DNA of 64,000 bases, from the NCBI RefSeq assembly GCF_003086295.3, contig NC_092038.1, positions 99,107,837-99,171,836 on the forward strand. The letters run 5' to 3'. Positions 12,096-23,959 of the stretch are shown piece by piece. Within the stretch, counting starts at the first letter, position 1; the number at the start of each line of letters is the position of its first letter. The translations under genes and the position numbers were made by a program. This stretch comes from Arachis hypogaea. Lineage: Eukaryota; Streptophyta; Magnoliopsida; Fabales; Fabaceae. The notes under the pieces are model-generated. The model made no database searches. It had not been told where the DNA came from and saw only the letters and a program-made list of their open reading frames with translations.

Positions 12096-13140
12096 GGTTA
12101 AGTATGATTTTGATCCTTAAAGTAGGGTTAAAATTTTTTTTTTTGTTTCCAATCTTTTTTTTTTCATTTGAATTCATCCCTAGGATTTAACTTGATTTTA
12201 AAATCATCGTTCGAACCAAAATACTCCTCCCATTCTTCACCAAAATCTTCATTTTCTATTTTTCTTTTTCTTTTTCTCTATCACAGCATCACCTCTTTTT
12301 CTTTTTTTTTTCTTTTTCATCAAAGCATCAGCAACAACAAAAATAAAACAATGTAATAAACATAAAAAAAGCAGAAATAAAAATAAAAAATAAATATGTA
12401 TAATCTCCATCACTATCTCCCTCAACTCCAAAGAACAACAACAACAAAAGAAACTAAAGTAGAAACAACTAGAAGCATCAACAACAACAATGAATAATAT
12501 AATCAAGAGTCAGAAGCAGAAGAAGCAGAAGCAAAATAACCATAGAAGTAGAATAGAATTAGAATCAACAATAATAATAGAATTAGAAATAATGTAATTA
12601 ACAAAATCAACAAATCAAAAGCAGAATTAGAACCCTAGGGAGAACCAGCGGTGAGGACGCGAAGCACAGCTGTGAGGATGCGAAGTACAACGACGAGTGA
12701 CAAGGAGCAGCGGCGACTGGTGAGGAGCAGCGACGACCGGCGAGGAGGAGGAGCAGAAATGGCGAGCGGCGTGCGACATCCACCCTCACGGATTTGCTGG
12801 CGTCGACGTCGAACATTGGCGTCGACGTCCATCCGTCCCTCGCCCTTCTCCTTTCTTCTTCCCTTCGTCTGTCTCTCGCCCTTCCTCTTCTCCCTTCTTC
12901 GTCTTTTCCTCTGGCCTTCTCCCTTCTTCTTCTTCTTCCTTTCTGTCCTTTCCCCTTTTTTTGTGTTCTCTTTTTTTTTCTTTTTTCATTTTATATTTTT
13001 TTAATTAAGGGTAGTTTAGTAATAAAAATTAAAATTTTGATGATAAAATGATTTTAAAACTAAGTTAAACTTTAGGAACGTTTTATATATATAAAAAAGT
13101 TAGAGATAAAAAAAATTTTCCGCTTAAATCATACCTAACC
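12096..13140. mobile_element. Mutator-like non-autonomous element
   Basis: The ends are imperfect inverted repeats: GGTTAAGTATGATTTTGATCC at the left and, complemented, GGTTAGGTATGATTTAAGCGG at the right. These resemble the termini of the MITE at 43792-44247 (GGGTAAGTATGGTTTTGGTCC). The core holds short G/C-rich repeats (12640-12800) and a pyrimidine tract (about 12836-12990). I could not find a convincing 9-base target duplication, so the boundaries are approximate. The several open frames inside are compositional artefacts. Confidence 0.55.
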
Positions 13141-13382
13141 CTAAAATACAAAACACACATTTTTGGAATGGTGTCAAACTAATTGGAGTTGATTTGGAAG
13201 GTTATATAAATTAGAATCAACTGAAAACCGCTAATAACTTTTATAAATTTTTGGTACTTCATGTGCCTATAAAACATATGTTATGGGAAACGAAATGTGT
13301 CTTCGACGTTAAATTTGCATAAACTTATACTCTAAATATTTCGAGTTAAGATTATCTATCTTGATTTAATACCATTATCTCG

Positions 13383-13455
13383 GGGGGTGTAGCTCATATG
13401 GTAGAGCGCTCGCTTCGCATGCGAGAGGCACGGGGTTCGATTCTCCGCACCTCCA
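13383..13455 (+). tRNA. tRNA-Ala (anticodon CGC)
   Basis: A 73-base cloverleaf without intron. Acceptor GGGGGTG pairs with CACCTCC (one G-T pair). The D arm is GCTC/GAGC, the anticodon stem CTCGC/GCGAG, and the loop TTCGCAT puts CGC at 34-36. The T arm is CGGGG-TTCGATT-CTCCG, discriminator A. CCA is not encoded, as expected for a nuclear tRNA. Oligo-T runs just downstream (from 13456 and again near 13466) fit RNA polymerase III termination. It decodes GCG alanine codons. Confidence 0.95.
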
Positions 13456-13703
13456 TTTTGTTAACCTTTTTGTTAGTCTTATTCTGTTTAAGACGCGAAA
13501 AGATCCAACGGCCGAAAAAGTTCGTTATCCAATTTTGCAGCACGGACTCTCACTCAAGTTTCACTCCCCACAAAAATCTTGACAGCCCCTCGTTCCTCAT
13601 CTCATCATTGCATACCAACAAACATCAACCCCCGCCCCCATAACCGCCACTTGCTTCGAAACCAACCTTAGCTTCGCCCCGGTCCTTCTAGAAGATTCCC
13701 GTT

Positions 13704-16700
13704 ATGACACTGAACTTGTGCTCTCCATGCTTCTCTCGCCTCCTCCTTCATCACTCTTCTTCTCCGCTCAACAAACTCCCCGAAACCTGTGCAAACCACA
13801 GCTCCAACACTCTTCTTCCAACTCTCGTCTTCTCCTCTTCTCCGTTTCTTCCCTTCACTTCCAACAACCTTTCCAGAGCTTCCCTCAGTGAAAGCCACAA
13901 TGAGATTTCTCAGGATGCCGGCCAGCTCGATCACTACCAGCTCCTCCTCCGAGTCGCCGCCTCTGCCAAAGACGCCGATGATGCCTTGCTCATGATTGCA
14001 CAAAACTCTTCAAGAAACGGAGGCGGCGTCGTTTCCGCCGACGATTCTTCCACCATCATCTCCGCCGCGCTTCAGCGGAACAATTCCGAGCTCGCGTTGT
14101 CCATTTTCTACGCCATGCGCTCAAGTCTCGATTCAGGTCACGAATGCTTCATCGCTATATCTTTCTTTTCTTTAAGCTTAATTTCTCCTTTAATTTTAGC
14201 TCATTCACACTGTATAGTATTATCCTTTAATTTCTTTTAACAATGAAAGAAGATGAAGTTCATGTTGCTGCTGAAACCTGAGAGGTTATTTTGCTAGAGA
14301 AGCCTTCTTATTGTGGTGTTGTTGTGTATTCATTGTGTCGTCTTTGCTTAGCGTTTAGCTGCAATTTAATGATACTTGCTTGCTTTATGATCAGTTGGCG
14401 GGAATGGACCTTTTGTTGAGGGATGGAAGTGGTCGAGGCCAAATGCACATGTATATACGATCTTGATTCAGGGTTTGGCGGCATCTCTGAGGGTTTCTGA
14501 TGCCCTTAGGGTGCTCAAATATATCTGTGAGGTTGGGGTATCCCCTGGTGAGGAGGTATGGTTAAGCACTTATATCCTCCAACGTCTTTCACTGCTTTAT
14601 TTATGGTTCTGCATTCTTACTAATTTATACACGTGCATGTGATATATTCGGCTCTTGAATTTGTTTCACTGATGTAAATTTCATTTATATATTGTTGTAT
14701 ATTCCTTTTATCTTATCACAGGTCCGATTTGGAAAGGTAGTGAGGTGTCCTAGTTGTCAGATAGCTGTTGCAGTTGCACAGCCACAACAAGGTATTCAGG
14801 TATCTCCATGTCAACTGTGAATTTATGATGCCCATAACCGGTTTTAGGGTACGGATGCAATCATTTTGAGTGGCAGACATATTGATGATTTCATTGGTTA
14901 TTTGAATTATGATACATGGTAATTGTATTATTGCTTTGATCAATACACGCAGACAGTTTATTGATCCTTCTTTCTGTAGAGTAGAGATCTTGATGTTCTG
15001 TAAAATATACGGGCCACAAATAATGGAATAAGTCAAGGATGAGGCAATATCTGTCTAATCACCAAATAAATTGTGTATCCCTAGCACCCATGGGATCTGT
15101 AAAAACTAAAAAGATAACTCGGCTACTAAAACTTCTTGCCAAACCTTCATGCCTGCTATGATGACATAAACTTATATGACAAGAGCAAGTGAAGTAATGT
15201 TATGCTATATAGGCCTTGATTGACATCTGTCTAATTAGTCAAATTCTGGATAGATCTCGTATGATTACGACTCTTGATCTTTGTGATAGTTATAAGGTGT
15301 ATATGGACAATTCTTCTGCAGATTGTATCTTGTTCAAAGTGTCGCTACCAGTATGAGCTTGTTTCAGGTGACATAGTTAGTATTCAGTCAGAAGAAATCA
15401 GGTTGGTATCGTCCTCTTTTTTCTTTCCCTTTGATTTTACTTTTAGTTAGGATATATGTAACCTTTTTGTTGGATGATTTGAGTTTTTATAAACTTTTGT
15501 ATTTTCTATATTTGCTGCTCGAAGCACCATACATGAGCCATTCAATATCATCTTTTTTCTTCCCGTTTTATTTTTGGTATAACCAGTGTCTGAGTGTCTG
15601 TCTCTTAAGTTAATATAATGCTATGTATGTGCATGGTGTTGATCATGGAATATTCACTTTTTCTAAGGATCTCCTCCTGCCGAACGCAGCATGGACATTA
15701 CAGCGTGGGAAAGGGGGTTAAGATTCCTGAAATTGAAGAAGCAAAGCATTCCTGCGGCTGTTCACTCTATGGTGGTATATACCCTCCACTCACCTTTGAG
15801 TCTTTGACATCTAATGTTGGCGTCTTTCTCTGATTAATGCAAGAGTTGTAATCAAGGACCTATATATGACTTGTGTATAAGTTGGTTAGTCATCCGAGAG
15901 AAGCCATTTAAACAACAGACACCTTACCTATAGCTTCCATGACATACAAATACATGCTCATTGTTCAAGTAGTAAAACTTTCACTGCAAACAATTATTGA
16001 GTTAAATCTCAAAGTAGTCTCTGAAGTTGCACTCGAGTCTTAAAGTAATTTCTGAAGTTAATAATTGCCCAAATTTATCCTCGAAGTTGCACTCTAAGAC
16101 TCATAGTAGTCGTTGAGACATTTTCCATTCATCGGAACCTTGAAACGACGTTTTGAAAAAAAAAAGATTAGAAAAACATTGTCGTTTTATATTAAAAAAA
16201 AATCCCCTTCTTCTTCAATTCTCTTCTTCTTCTTCAACAGATCACAAAAATAAAAACCAACACAAAATATCACAAAAAAATCAGCATTAATCAGAAAAGA
16301 TCAATTAACTTAAATAGCAAGCATCAATCAATCTAAACAGCAACAAGCGAAAAAATAGCAACAATAAAAAAAACAGTAATAATTATAGAATAGAAAACAA
16401 CTAAAATTAATCATTATTGTTATATTGAAACAGGATCAGCAGCAACAAGCACCAAGAAGATTAAAGAACAATGATTGAATAACTAAAAAACTTAAAAAAT
16501 AAATCATTATGGCTGAGAGAGAGAATTGTGACAGAGCGAAGATGGAGGCTGGCGAATGGCACAACGATGAGAGAGAAGGTTGAGGCTTTGTGTGAGTGTG
16601 AGAGATTAGGTTGGGGTGGGGGATGAGCGGCGTGACACTGAAACGGAGGCTGGCGAGACGCGACGACAACGAGGGTTAACGAGAGCTCTTGTGAGTATGA

Positions 16701-19693
16701 GAGTATAGTTGGGGAGGGGGAAGGCGTCAGGTTGGGAAGAAGGAAATGGGGAAGGATCTCAGATTGAGGAAGCAAAAGAGGACAAAAAAGGAGAAGAACG
16801 TTAGGTTGGGGAAGCAGAAGAGGAAGGGGAAGGGTTGGGGGAGGAAAAGGGGACGGGTTGGGGGAGGGGAGGGGAAGGGGAAAGGAACGGGTTGGGAATT
16901 TTGGGAGGAGACGTTTTTCTATGCTTTTTCTTTTATCTTTTATCTTTTTTTTCTATTTTTAAAACAACGTCGTTTTAAGATTCTAATGAAAGAAAAATGC
17001 CTCAAAGGCTACTTTGAGACTTAAGTCAACAATTATTACCATGCAAAGGTTATTTTGATGCAAGATTTTTGTTATTTCAACATTTCTTTTCTTTTTATCT
17101 ACTTTTTACAATGTCGCAAGCCTGTCATGAAAATATGTCATATAAAAGCGAGCTCTTAGATTTGAGAAACTATTGCTTGAATTTCTTAATTTTTAAAACA
17201 AAAAATTGTTGCTATAATTCTTTTTATGATGGTTTACTTCTATGTCTCTTTCCACCTATAACTTTCCTGCCATTTAGGTGCAAACCCCTTCTGGTATGGC
17301 TCGCACCCACAGATTTGCAACCGAGACGGTTGATGTTCCAGCACAAGAAGGTGAAAGGGTAACAGTTGCGGTGGCAGCTCCATTAAATGTATATAGAAAG
17401 GTGGGGCCCTTTAAATTTAGCCCAAGGGCCCCTGATCTCTATCCTGGCGAGGCTATGTGCATAACAAACCACAAAGATGGGCGAGAATCAATTCTGTTAA
17501 GAGCCCCAACGAAAGAAGGAAATTCATCATTACTTAATCCCTCAGTCCTCTTTCCCCTTCTTGCTGTGTTTGCCACTGGTGATGCTGCCTCTGGACTTAT
17601 TGACCCCGGCTTGCCCCAAGTCCTATCAGTTGTTGCAGTTTCATCGCTTGCTGTTGGAGCCACGTTAAATTCCGTAGTTTTTCCACAGTTGAAGCAGGTA
17701 CTGCTGTTAGTTCATCAGTTTTGGTCCCATTGATAGATGCTTGTTTGCCTATCTTTTGTCTATCCAGTTTTACTTAAAAGAGGCAATCTTGTTGATGATG
17801 CTTATATTGTTGTTTCCCCTTTGAAAAGATAACTTAAGAATGGCAATATGTCTGCAGTTGTTACTTTCACTCTTTTGGTGGTTTAAACTCTATCCACATC
17901 GGTTTGTGCTTTGTTTTTTTACTACTCGTCCTTGAATGTGAGAAATAGGAAACAAAAGGGTGCAACGTTTTTTAGTTCATGACTTGTGGGCTCCTTCGAT
18001 GGAAGTTATTGCAATATGGAGGAATCAGTGTGGCTTGATTTCCCCTTATCTTAACTTTGCTTACATTACTCAATTATGAGGGTTCTCAAGAAGATATAAT
18101 TAGTTCATCTGCTCTTTATTCTGTCCACCACAGCTTCCACAAGGGTCGGTTGAGGTTACTGCTATCAAACAACGACTTCTATCTCAGTATGATGTGATTC
18201 TGTCACGCATCAAAGACCTAAAAGAGGCTGCTGAAAAAGAGGTGTGCTACATTCATGATTTGAAATTAGCATGGTGATATATGATTTGATAATTCATACA
18301 TAATCCAGTTTGAACCATCCTGCATGTTCGTGTGAATATTTTGCTGTAAAGAGGGAAAGATATAGTTATGTCTGACTATAATTTACATTATGTTGTAGAA
18401 AAATCATCCTGATTGAAAAGGAATGCAGAATGCTGAACTGAATCATCTAAATAATACACTAGCAATCTAATTATAAGTAACATATAGAAAATACTTGAAT
18501 ATGTCACAGTTTCCTCCAGAAATTGTCTGAGTACAGCTCATTGATTGTATATTTTATTTATCACCGAATAAAAGAGTGTGCGAAAATCTTTATTGAAAAA
18601 AGGCACTTTGTTTCCTATCCTTATGTGGATTTTTACCTGTACCAGTTATATTTACTTCCTCCTTTGTAGATCTGGATGTTAGCTCGAATGTGCCAACTCG
18701 AGAACAAAATTTCAGCTGTTGGAGAACCTTCTTATCGGTGAACTGTGAATCCGCAGCATCATAGATTCTTTGTTTCTGATATGTTCATGAAATAGTTTTT
18801 AAATAAATAAATATGTTGTTGAAATAATCATTTTCTCCTCATTGACCATTTATGCAGGACTCGTAGAAGTAAAGTCAAAAGGGTGCGAGAGAGCCTGCAA
18901 AACTCCCTCGGGGGAAGGATTGAATTAATTGATAGCTATGCCAGGGTATGCTTCTCAGAAAAAAGTATAATGGGAAATATTTTCTCATCCTGAAATTACG
19001 TGGTAGTTCTCTGCAAAATTTGAATAAATATATGTGTTGAATGTTCTCTTTACCCAGATTTCTTCAATGATTGAAATTGAAGTGGAGATGGAAACAGATG
19101 TTCTTGCTGCTGAAACTGCTAGCAATGCGGTGAACCACTTAATCATCTCTTTATTTTTGGGCCATAATATCTCGCCAATAACAGTTTAATTACCTAGCAG
19201 AGGGATGGTTGTTTTGCAGGATACTATCACAGAACAGATAGAGCAAATTATGGAGATGGAAAATCTGGAGGAGGTATATTCTCCTAAAATGCAAACCTCT
19301 TACCTGGATTTGTAGGAAGAAAATTGGAATGGATCTTTTCATTAGTCATGTGTAAACTTTTATCAATGATTATACCTCTCATGCTCTTTCTAATGATTTT
19401 GATATATTTTTTTCCACAATAGCTTAGAAAAATATCTCCGAGATGAATATCAAATTCTTAGGGTAGGAAGTAGAAAGCCAACAATGATACCATCTCTATT
19501 TTGGACTTTTTTGTTTGACCTGAATTCCTGGCTAAGCAATTAAGATTGCAGCATATCCTTCAATGGATTACAGTACTATTTACACGTGCTCCATACCATT
19601 TTTCTTATGCAGAGATGGAAAATAGAAGCAGAAGCCAATGACGAGGCCGAAAGAATCCTTAGTTCTCAACCTATGCCTTCTGAGGACGTTTAA
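13704..19693 (+). CDS. Plastid-type protein with PPR-like helices, four-Cys zinc ribbon and coiled coil (12 exons)
   Basis: Spliced by hand into 12 exons, all with GT-AG junctions and consistent phase: 13704-14136, 14395-14555, 14722-14799, 15322-15401, 15690-15774, 17278-17697, 18134-18241, 18670-18737, 18858-18945, 19058-19129, 19220-19273, 19613-19693. These total 1,728 nt, 575 aa plus stop. Residues 1-60 are Ser/Leu-rich and acid-poor like a chloroplast transit peptide. About 70-195 are PPR-like helical pairs (AHVYTILIQGLAASLRVSDA). CPSC at 207-210 and CSKC at 228-231 form a probable zinc ribbon. Residues 366-379 and 391-414 are hydrophobic, possibly membrane segments. About 420-565 is charged coiled coil ending ERILSSQPMPSEDV. 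I recognise it as a conserved plant protein but cannot name it, and the molecular role is unknown. Intron 5 carries a Mutator-like element. Confidence 0.88.
15999..17027. mobile_element. Mutator-like element inside intron 5 of the host gene
   Basis: A 1,029-base unit with imperfect terminal inverted repeats (GAGTTAAATCTCAAAGTAGT left; GACTTAAGTCTCAAAGTAGC complemented from the right). It is bounded by the direct repeat AACAATTATT at 15989-15998 and 17028-17037, which contains the 9-base duplication expected for Mutator-like transposition. Internal inverted 'aacgacgtt' blocks lie near both ends. No transposase is present. A strongly G-rich tract at about 16825-16896 lies on the sense strand of the gene. 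The splice sites of exons 5 and 6 are intact. Confidence 0.82.
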
Positions 19694-20189
19694 TTTCGTA
19701 TGTGCAACTGGCTCGTGCTGCTGCATCATCACTTGAGCTTAACTCCCCAGCTTAATGGCCTATTATTCTTGACTGAGTAATAAAGCAGCAAGGGTCAACT
19801 TTGTCTGGAGAAGGCTTGCATTTTTTTTTTGTCTTTTTCTTGTGATCATATATGGAAAAGGGTGTCAGTGTCAATGTGGCATCTGATGCAAATATCTTTG
19901 TTGCCACTGGAAAGTGAAAACATCCTTAGGGGTCCTAAAAACTACTGAAAATGCTACGTCAGACAGGAAAATTATTAATGAAAATCAATCATGTCACTTG
20001 TTGCATGATTTCCTCCCGCAGAACTTCTCCTTGACATGGGTTTAATTGGAGGTTTGGTATTGAATAATAGTACAATGAAAAAGAGTCGAGCAATGAAATA
20101 TGCATCAAAACAAACAAAGGCCAGCAGCAATTCAACCCGGCTTGATACCACTTAAATTATCCGTTTATGCAATGATGCCCAATCAACTA
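19694..20189. other. 3' untranslated and spacer DNA after the host gene
   Basis: Contains a possible polyadenylation signal AATAAA about 90 bases after the stop codon (near 19780), within gagtaataaagcag. Nothing else was recognised before the SINE. Confidence 0.5.
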
Positions 20190-20199
20190 GGACCATCTT

Positions 20200-20297
20200 G
20201 CCAATGAGCCATAGCTCAGACGCCATATGTCCCCCCTCCCTGCTAAGTGTTCTCAAGTTCGAGCCTCATCTAATGTAACTGGAGCCAAAAAAAAAAC
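20200..20297 (+). mobile_element. tRNA-derived SINE
   Basis: A short unit with an A-box-like TAGCTCAGACG and a B-box-like AGTTCGAGCC, ending in an A-run. It is flanked by GGACCATCTT (20190-20199) and GGACCACCTT (20298-20307), a 10-base target duplication with one mismatch. The internal sequence resembles common plant SINEs that begin 'caatgagccatagctca'. Confidence 0.75.
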
Positions 20298-20309
20298 GGA
20301 CCACCTTCA

Positions 20310-20385
20310 TTCTTCGTTGACAAATGAATGGGATAAAAGGAAGCTAATTCTTCGCTGACAAATGAATGGCATAAAAGGAATAGCT
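20310..20385. repeat. Two-copy 38-bp tandem repeat
   Basis: The block ttcttcg.tgacaaatgaat followed by ataaaagga occurs at 20310 and again at 20348, with a few substitutions. Non-coding. Confidence 0.8.
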
Positions 20386-20449
20386 TCTGCTTGGCTCAAT
20401 TCCACCGACCTATCCTATTGCAACCATCGATTCGCTAGAGATGAAGACT

Positions 20450-21830
20450 AGATGTGTGATAAGGCAGCATTTGTAGGTGCTAACGGCAGGAAAAGAACAT
20501 ATGCTAATCTGGTGATAAATGGTAGCACTGAGTCACAGTCTGATTCGGAAGACAGCTTGTCTAAAGATGAATATCGTGTTAGTATGGAAGAGTTGCTTGA
20601 GATGAGTCAAGCCCAAAGGGAAGCCATCTAGAATACCTGGTGAGAGGCAAAGAGCCAGTCTTCTATCACGGTGAAAAGGTTACAAAATGGTGTGGGGCAC
20701 AGAGCCAGTCAAGCTCCTTGGGAGAAAAGTTGCCTATGGCATCCTCAAAAGAAGGCTGGATACTATGTGGGCAAAATCTGGCGGGATCAACCTCATTGAT
20801 GTGGGGAACGGGTTCTTTGTGGTGAGATTCTATAGCGAAGAAGACTACTGGAACGTATTAGAGGGAGGTCTATGGCTCCTCTTCGACCACTATCTGACCA
20901 TACATCAATGGGCTCCTGACTTCAATGCATTTGGTGCTGAGATCAACAAAGTCACTGCTTGGGTTAGACTACCGGACTTGCCGATAGAGTACTACGATAA
21001 ACAATTCTTGGAAACAGTAGGTGATCAAATAGGAAAGACGTTAAAGGTAGACATGAACACGGCTAACCGATCTCGAGGCAAGTTTGCAAGATTGTGTGTC
21101 GAGTTGGACCCTGGCAAGCTGCTGGAAGCTAAATACATTGTGAATGGTAGCACTTACTACATTGAATATGAAGGGCTTCATATGATTTATTTTAGTTGTG
21201 GGAGATTTGGCCATGTGCATGATAGCTGTATGAACACATCTGGTCAAGCTAACAGTAGAGAAGAAAGGGAGGGTGTCCTGAACCAGGACGGAGAAGAGAA
21301 TATTCTGGGTGCAACTGAAGGAAGTGTCCAGAACATGCAAGAAGGAGGGAACCAAACCGTCAAGGGCAAGGAAGTCATTTCCGAGTATTCTAAGTACAGT
21401 GCATGGATGGTGATCAATGGATAGAATAGGACAAAAAGGAGCAACAACACAAAGGACAACAATGGTATGAAAAATGACAATAGACAACGAAGAGACATAG
21501 AAGGGCGAAATGGAAGCAGTAGGAGAGAGGTCACGTTATGAGGTTTTAGTAAAAGGAAATGGGGACCACACAGCAAATGATTCAGGCAACCCCAACGTAC
21601 AACCCATGTCCCCTATTCGGAGTCAAGTGGATGAAATACAAAAGGAATTCCTTTCAGGGAGCCAGATGAGAAAATTCAAGGCTAGTTCTGCAGCCCAACC
21701 CAATCTTGAGGTCCAAACATCCCAAGTAACTCCTGCCCAATCTTCGAAGAGAAAAACCCCAACCCCAGTTCTTAACCAACCACATAATCAAACCACAGAG
21801 TGCTTTGGGCATACTGAAAAAACCCCAGTT
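20450..21830 (+). pseudogene. LINE (L1-like) ORF1 remnant: DUF4283 plus degenerate zinc knuckle
   Basis: The open frame 20687-21424 (245 codons) encodes the DUF4283-type nucleic-acid-binding region of plant L1-like LINE ORF1 proteins: WVRLPDLPIEYYDKQFL, IGKTLKVDMNTANRSRGKFARLCVEL and YIEYEGLHMIYFSCGRFGHVHDSC. The usual CCHC knuckle has lost its first Cys (YFSC where CFxC is usual). A related frame continues to 21866 and similar sequence precedes it from about 20450. No endonuclease or reverse transcriptase follows, because the 3' end of element B replaces it. Confidence 0.8.
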
Positions 21831-22177
21831 CTTATGTGTCTGTGGCATGTATGTATCCGGTGGTAATACTGGAAAACAGAGTGCTTTGGGCCACGGCCAA
21901 GACTCAATAAATAGCTATGTTCAAGAATCATCATACTTAACTAGGAGAATCAATAACACTATCTGGATTCTGAGTTCCTAGAGAAGCCAATCATTCTGAA
22001 TTTCAAAGGATAGAGTGAGATGCCAAAACTATTCAGAGGCAAAAAGCTAAAAGCCCCGCTCATCTAATTAATACTGATCTTCATAGATGTTTTTGGAATT
22101 CATTGCATATTCTATTCTTTTTATCTTATTTGATTTTCAGTTGCTTGAGGACAAGCAACAATTTAAGTTTGGTGTTG
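21830..22177 (+). mobile_element. Element B: 3' internal remnant with pre-LTR hairpin
   Basis: Closely matches 61018-61361 of element E (gtgtctgtggcat, gtatccggtggtaatactgg and what follows). It ends in the hairpin GTTGCTTG-AGGA-CAAGCAAC (22140-22159) and TTAAGTTTGGTGTTG directly before the LTR. The 5' part of the element is missing. The junction with the LINE lies in a repeated 'aaccccagttctta', which may have served as microhomology. Confidence 0.82.
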
Positions 22178-23908
22178 TGATGAGCGGATAATTTGTACGC
22201 TTTTTGGCATTGTTTTTAGTATGTTTTTAGTATGATCTAGTTAGTTTTTTAGTATATTTTTATTAGTTTTTAGTTAAAATTCACTTTTCTGGACTTTACT
22301 ATGAGTTTGCGTGTTTTTCTGTGATTTCAGGTATTTTTTGGCTGAAATTGAGGGACCTGAGCAAAAATCTGATTCAGAGACCAAAAAAGGACTGCAGATG
22401 CTGTTGGATTCTGACCTCCCTGCACTCGAAGTGGATTTTCTGGAGCTACAGAAGCCCAATTGGCGCGCTCTCAACGGCGTTGGAAAGTAGACATCCTGGG
22501 CTTTCCAGCAATATATGATAGTCCATACTTTGCCCAAGATTTGATGGCCCAAACCGGCGTTCAAAGTCACCCTCAGGAATTCCAGCGTTAAACGCCGGAA
22601 CTGGCACCAAAATGGGAGTTAAACGCCCAAACTGGCATAAAAGCTGGCGTTTAACTCCAAGAAGAGTCTCTACACAAAAATGCTTCATTGCTCAGCCCAA
22701 GCACACACCAAGTGGGCCCGAAAGTGGATTTTTATGTCTTTTACTCATCTCTGTATACCCTAGGCCACTAGTTTTCTATAAGTAGGACCTTTTACTATTG
22801 TATTATAATCTTTTGATCACTTTAGATCTCTAGATCATCTTTGGACATCTAGTTCTTAGATCATTGGGAGGCTGGCCATTCGGCCATTCCTAGACCTTGT
22901 TCTTATGTATTTTCAACGGTGGAGTTTCTACACACCATAGATTAAGGTGTGGAGCTCTGCTGTACCTCGAGTATTAATGCAATTACTATTGTTCTTCTAT
23001 TCAATTCCGCTTGTTCTTGTTCTAAGATATCACTTGTTCTTCAACTTGATGAATGTGATGATCCGTGACACTCATCATCATTCTCACCTATGAACGTGTG
23101 ACTGACAACCACCTCCGTTCTACCTTCGATTGTGTGAATATCTCTTGGATTCCTGATACACGATGCATGGTTGATCGCCTGACAACCGAGTGCTCGCCTG
23201 ACAAAACGAGCCAGCCATTCCGTGAGATCAGAGTCTTCGTGGTATAGGCTAGAACTGATGGCGGCATTCAAGAGAATCCGGAAGGTCTAACCTTGTCTGT
23301 GGTATTCTGAGTAGGATTCAATGATTGAATGACTGTGACGTGCTTCAAACTCCTGAGGGCGGGGCGTTAGTGACAGACGCAAAAGAATCACTGGATTCTA
23401 TTCCGGCCTGATTGAGAACCGACAGATGGATAGCCGTGCCGTGACAGGGTGCGTTGAACATTTCCACTGAGAGGATGGGAGGTAGCCACTGACAACGGTG
23501 AAACCCTTGCTTAAACTTGCCATGGAAAGGAGTAAGAAGGATTGGATAAAGACAGTAGGAAAGCAGAGAGACGGAAGGGAAGGCATCTTCATACGCTTAT
23601 CTGAAGTTCCTACCAATGAATTACATAAGTATCTCTATCTTTATCTTTATGTTTTATGCGTTTATCACCATACCCATTTGAGTTTGCCTGACTGAGATTT
23701 ACAAGGTGACCATAGCTTGCTTCATACCAACAATCTCTGTAGGATCGACCCTTACTCGCGTAAGGTTTATTACTTGGACGACCCAGTACACTTGCTGGTT
23801 AGTTGTGCGAAGTTGTGTTTATGCCATGGTATTGAACACCAAGTTTTTGGTTTCATTACCGGGGATTATTTGAATTGTGAAAAGTATTGATCACAATTTC
23901 GTGCACCA
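22178..23908 (+). mobile_element. Element B: 3' LTR
   Basis: A 1,731-base LTR starting TGATGAGCGGATAATTTG and ending GTGCACCA. It is the same family as LTRs A and E. U3 carries GGCGTT-type palindromes (for example ccagcgttaaacgccgg and ctggcgtttaactcc around 22555-22660), followed by TATA-like sequence near 22775. No PBS follows, so this is a 3' LTR. Confidence 0.85.
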
Positions 23909-23959
23909 CTCACCTTGGATGAGGGAATCCGACGTAGAAGCATCCTCGGTGGTCATCAC

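Noticed and set aside
12651..13004. Overlapping Arg-, Ser- and Leu-rich open frames on both strands
   Set aside because: Compositional artefacts of a pyrimidine tract and GC repeats inside a Mutator-like element.
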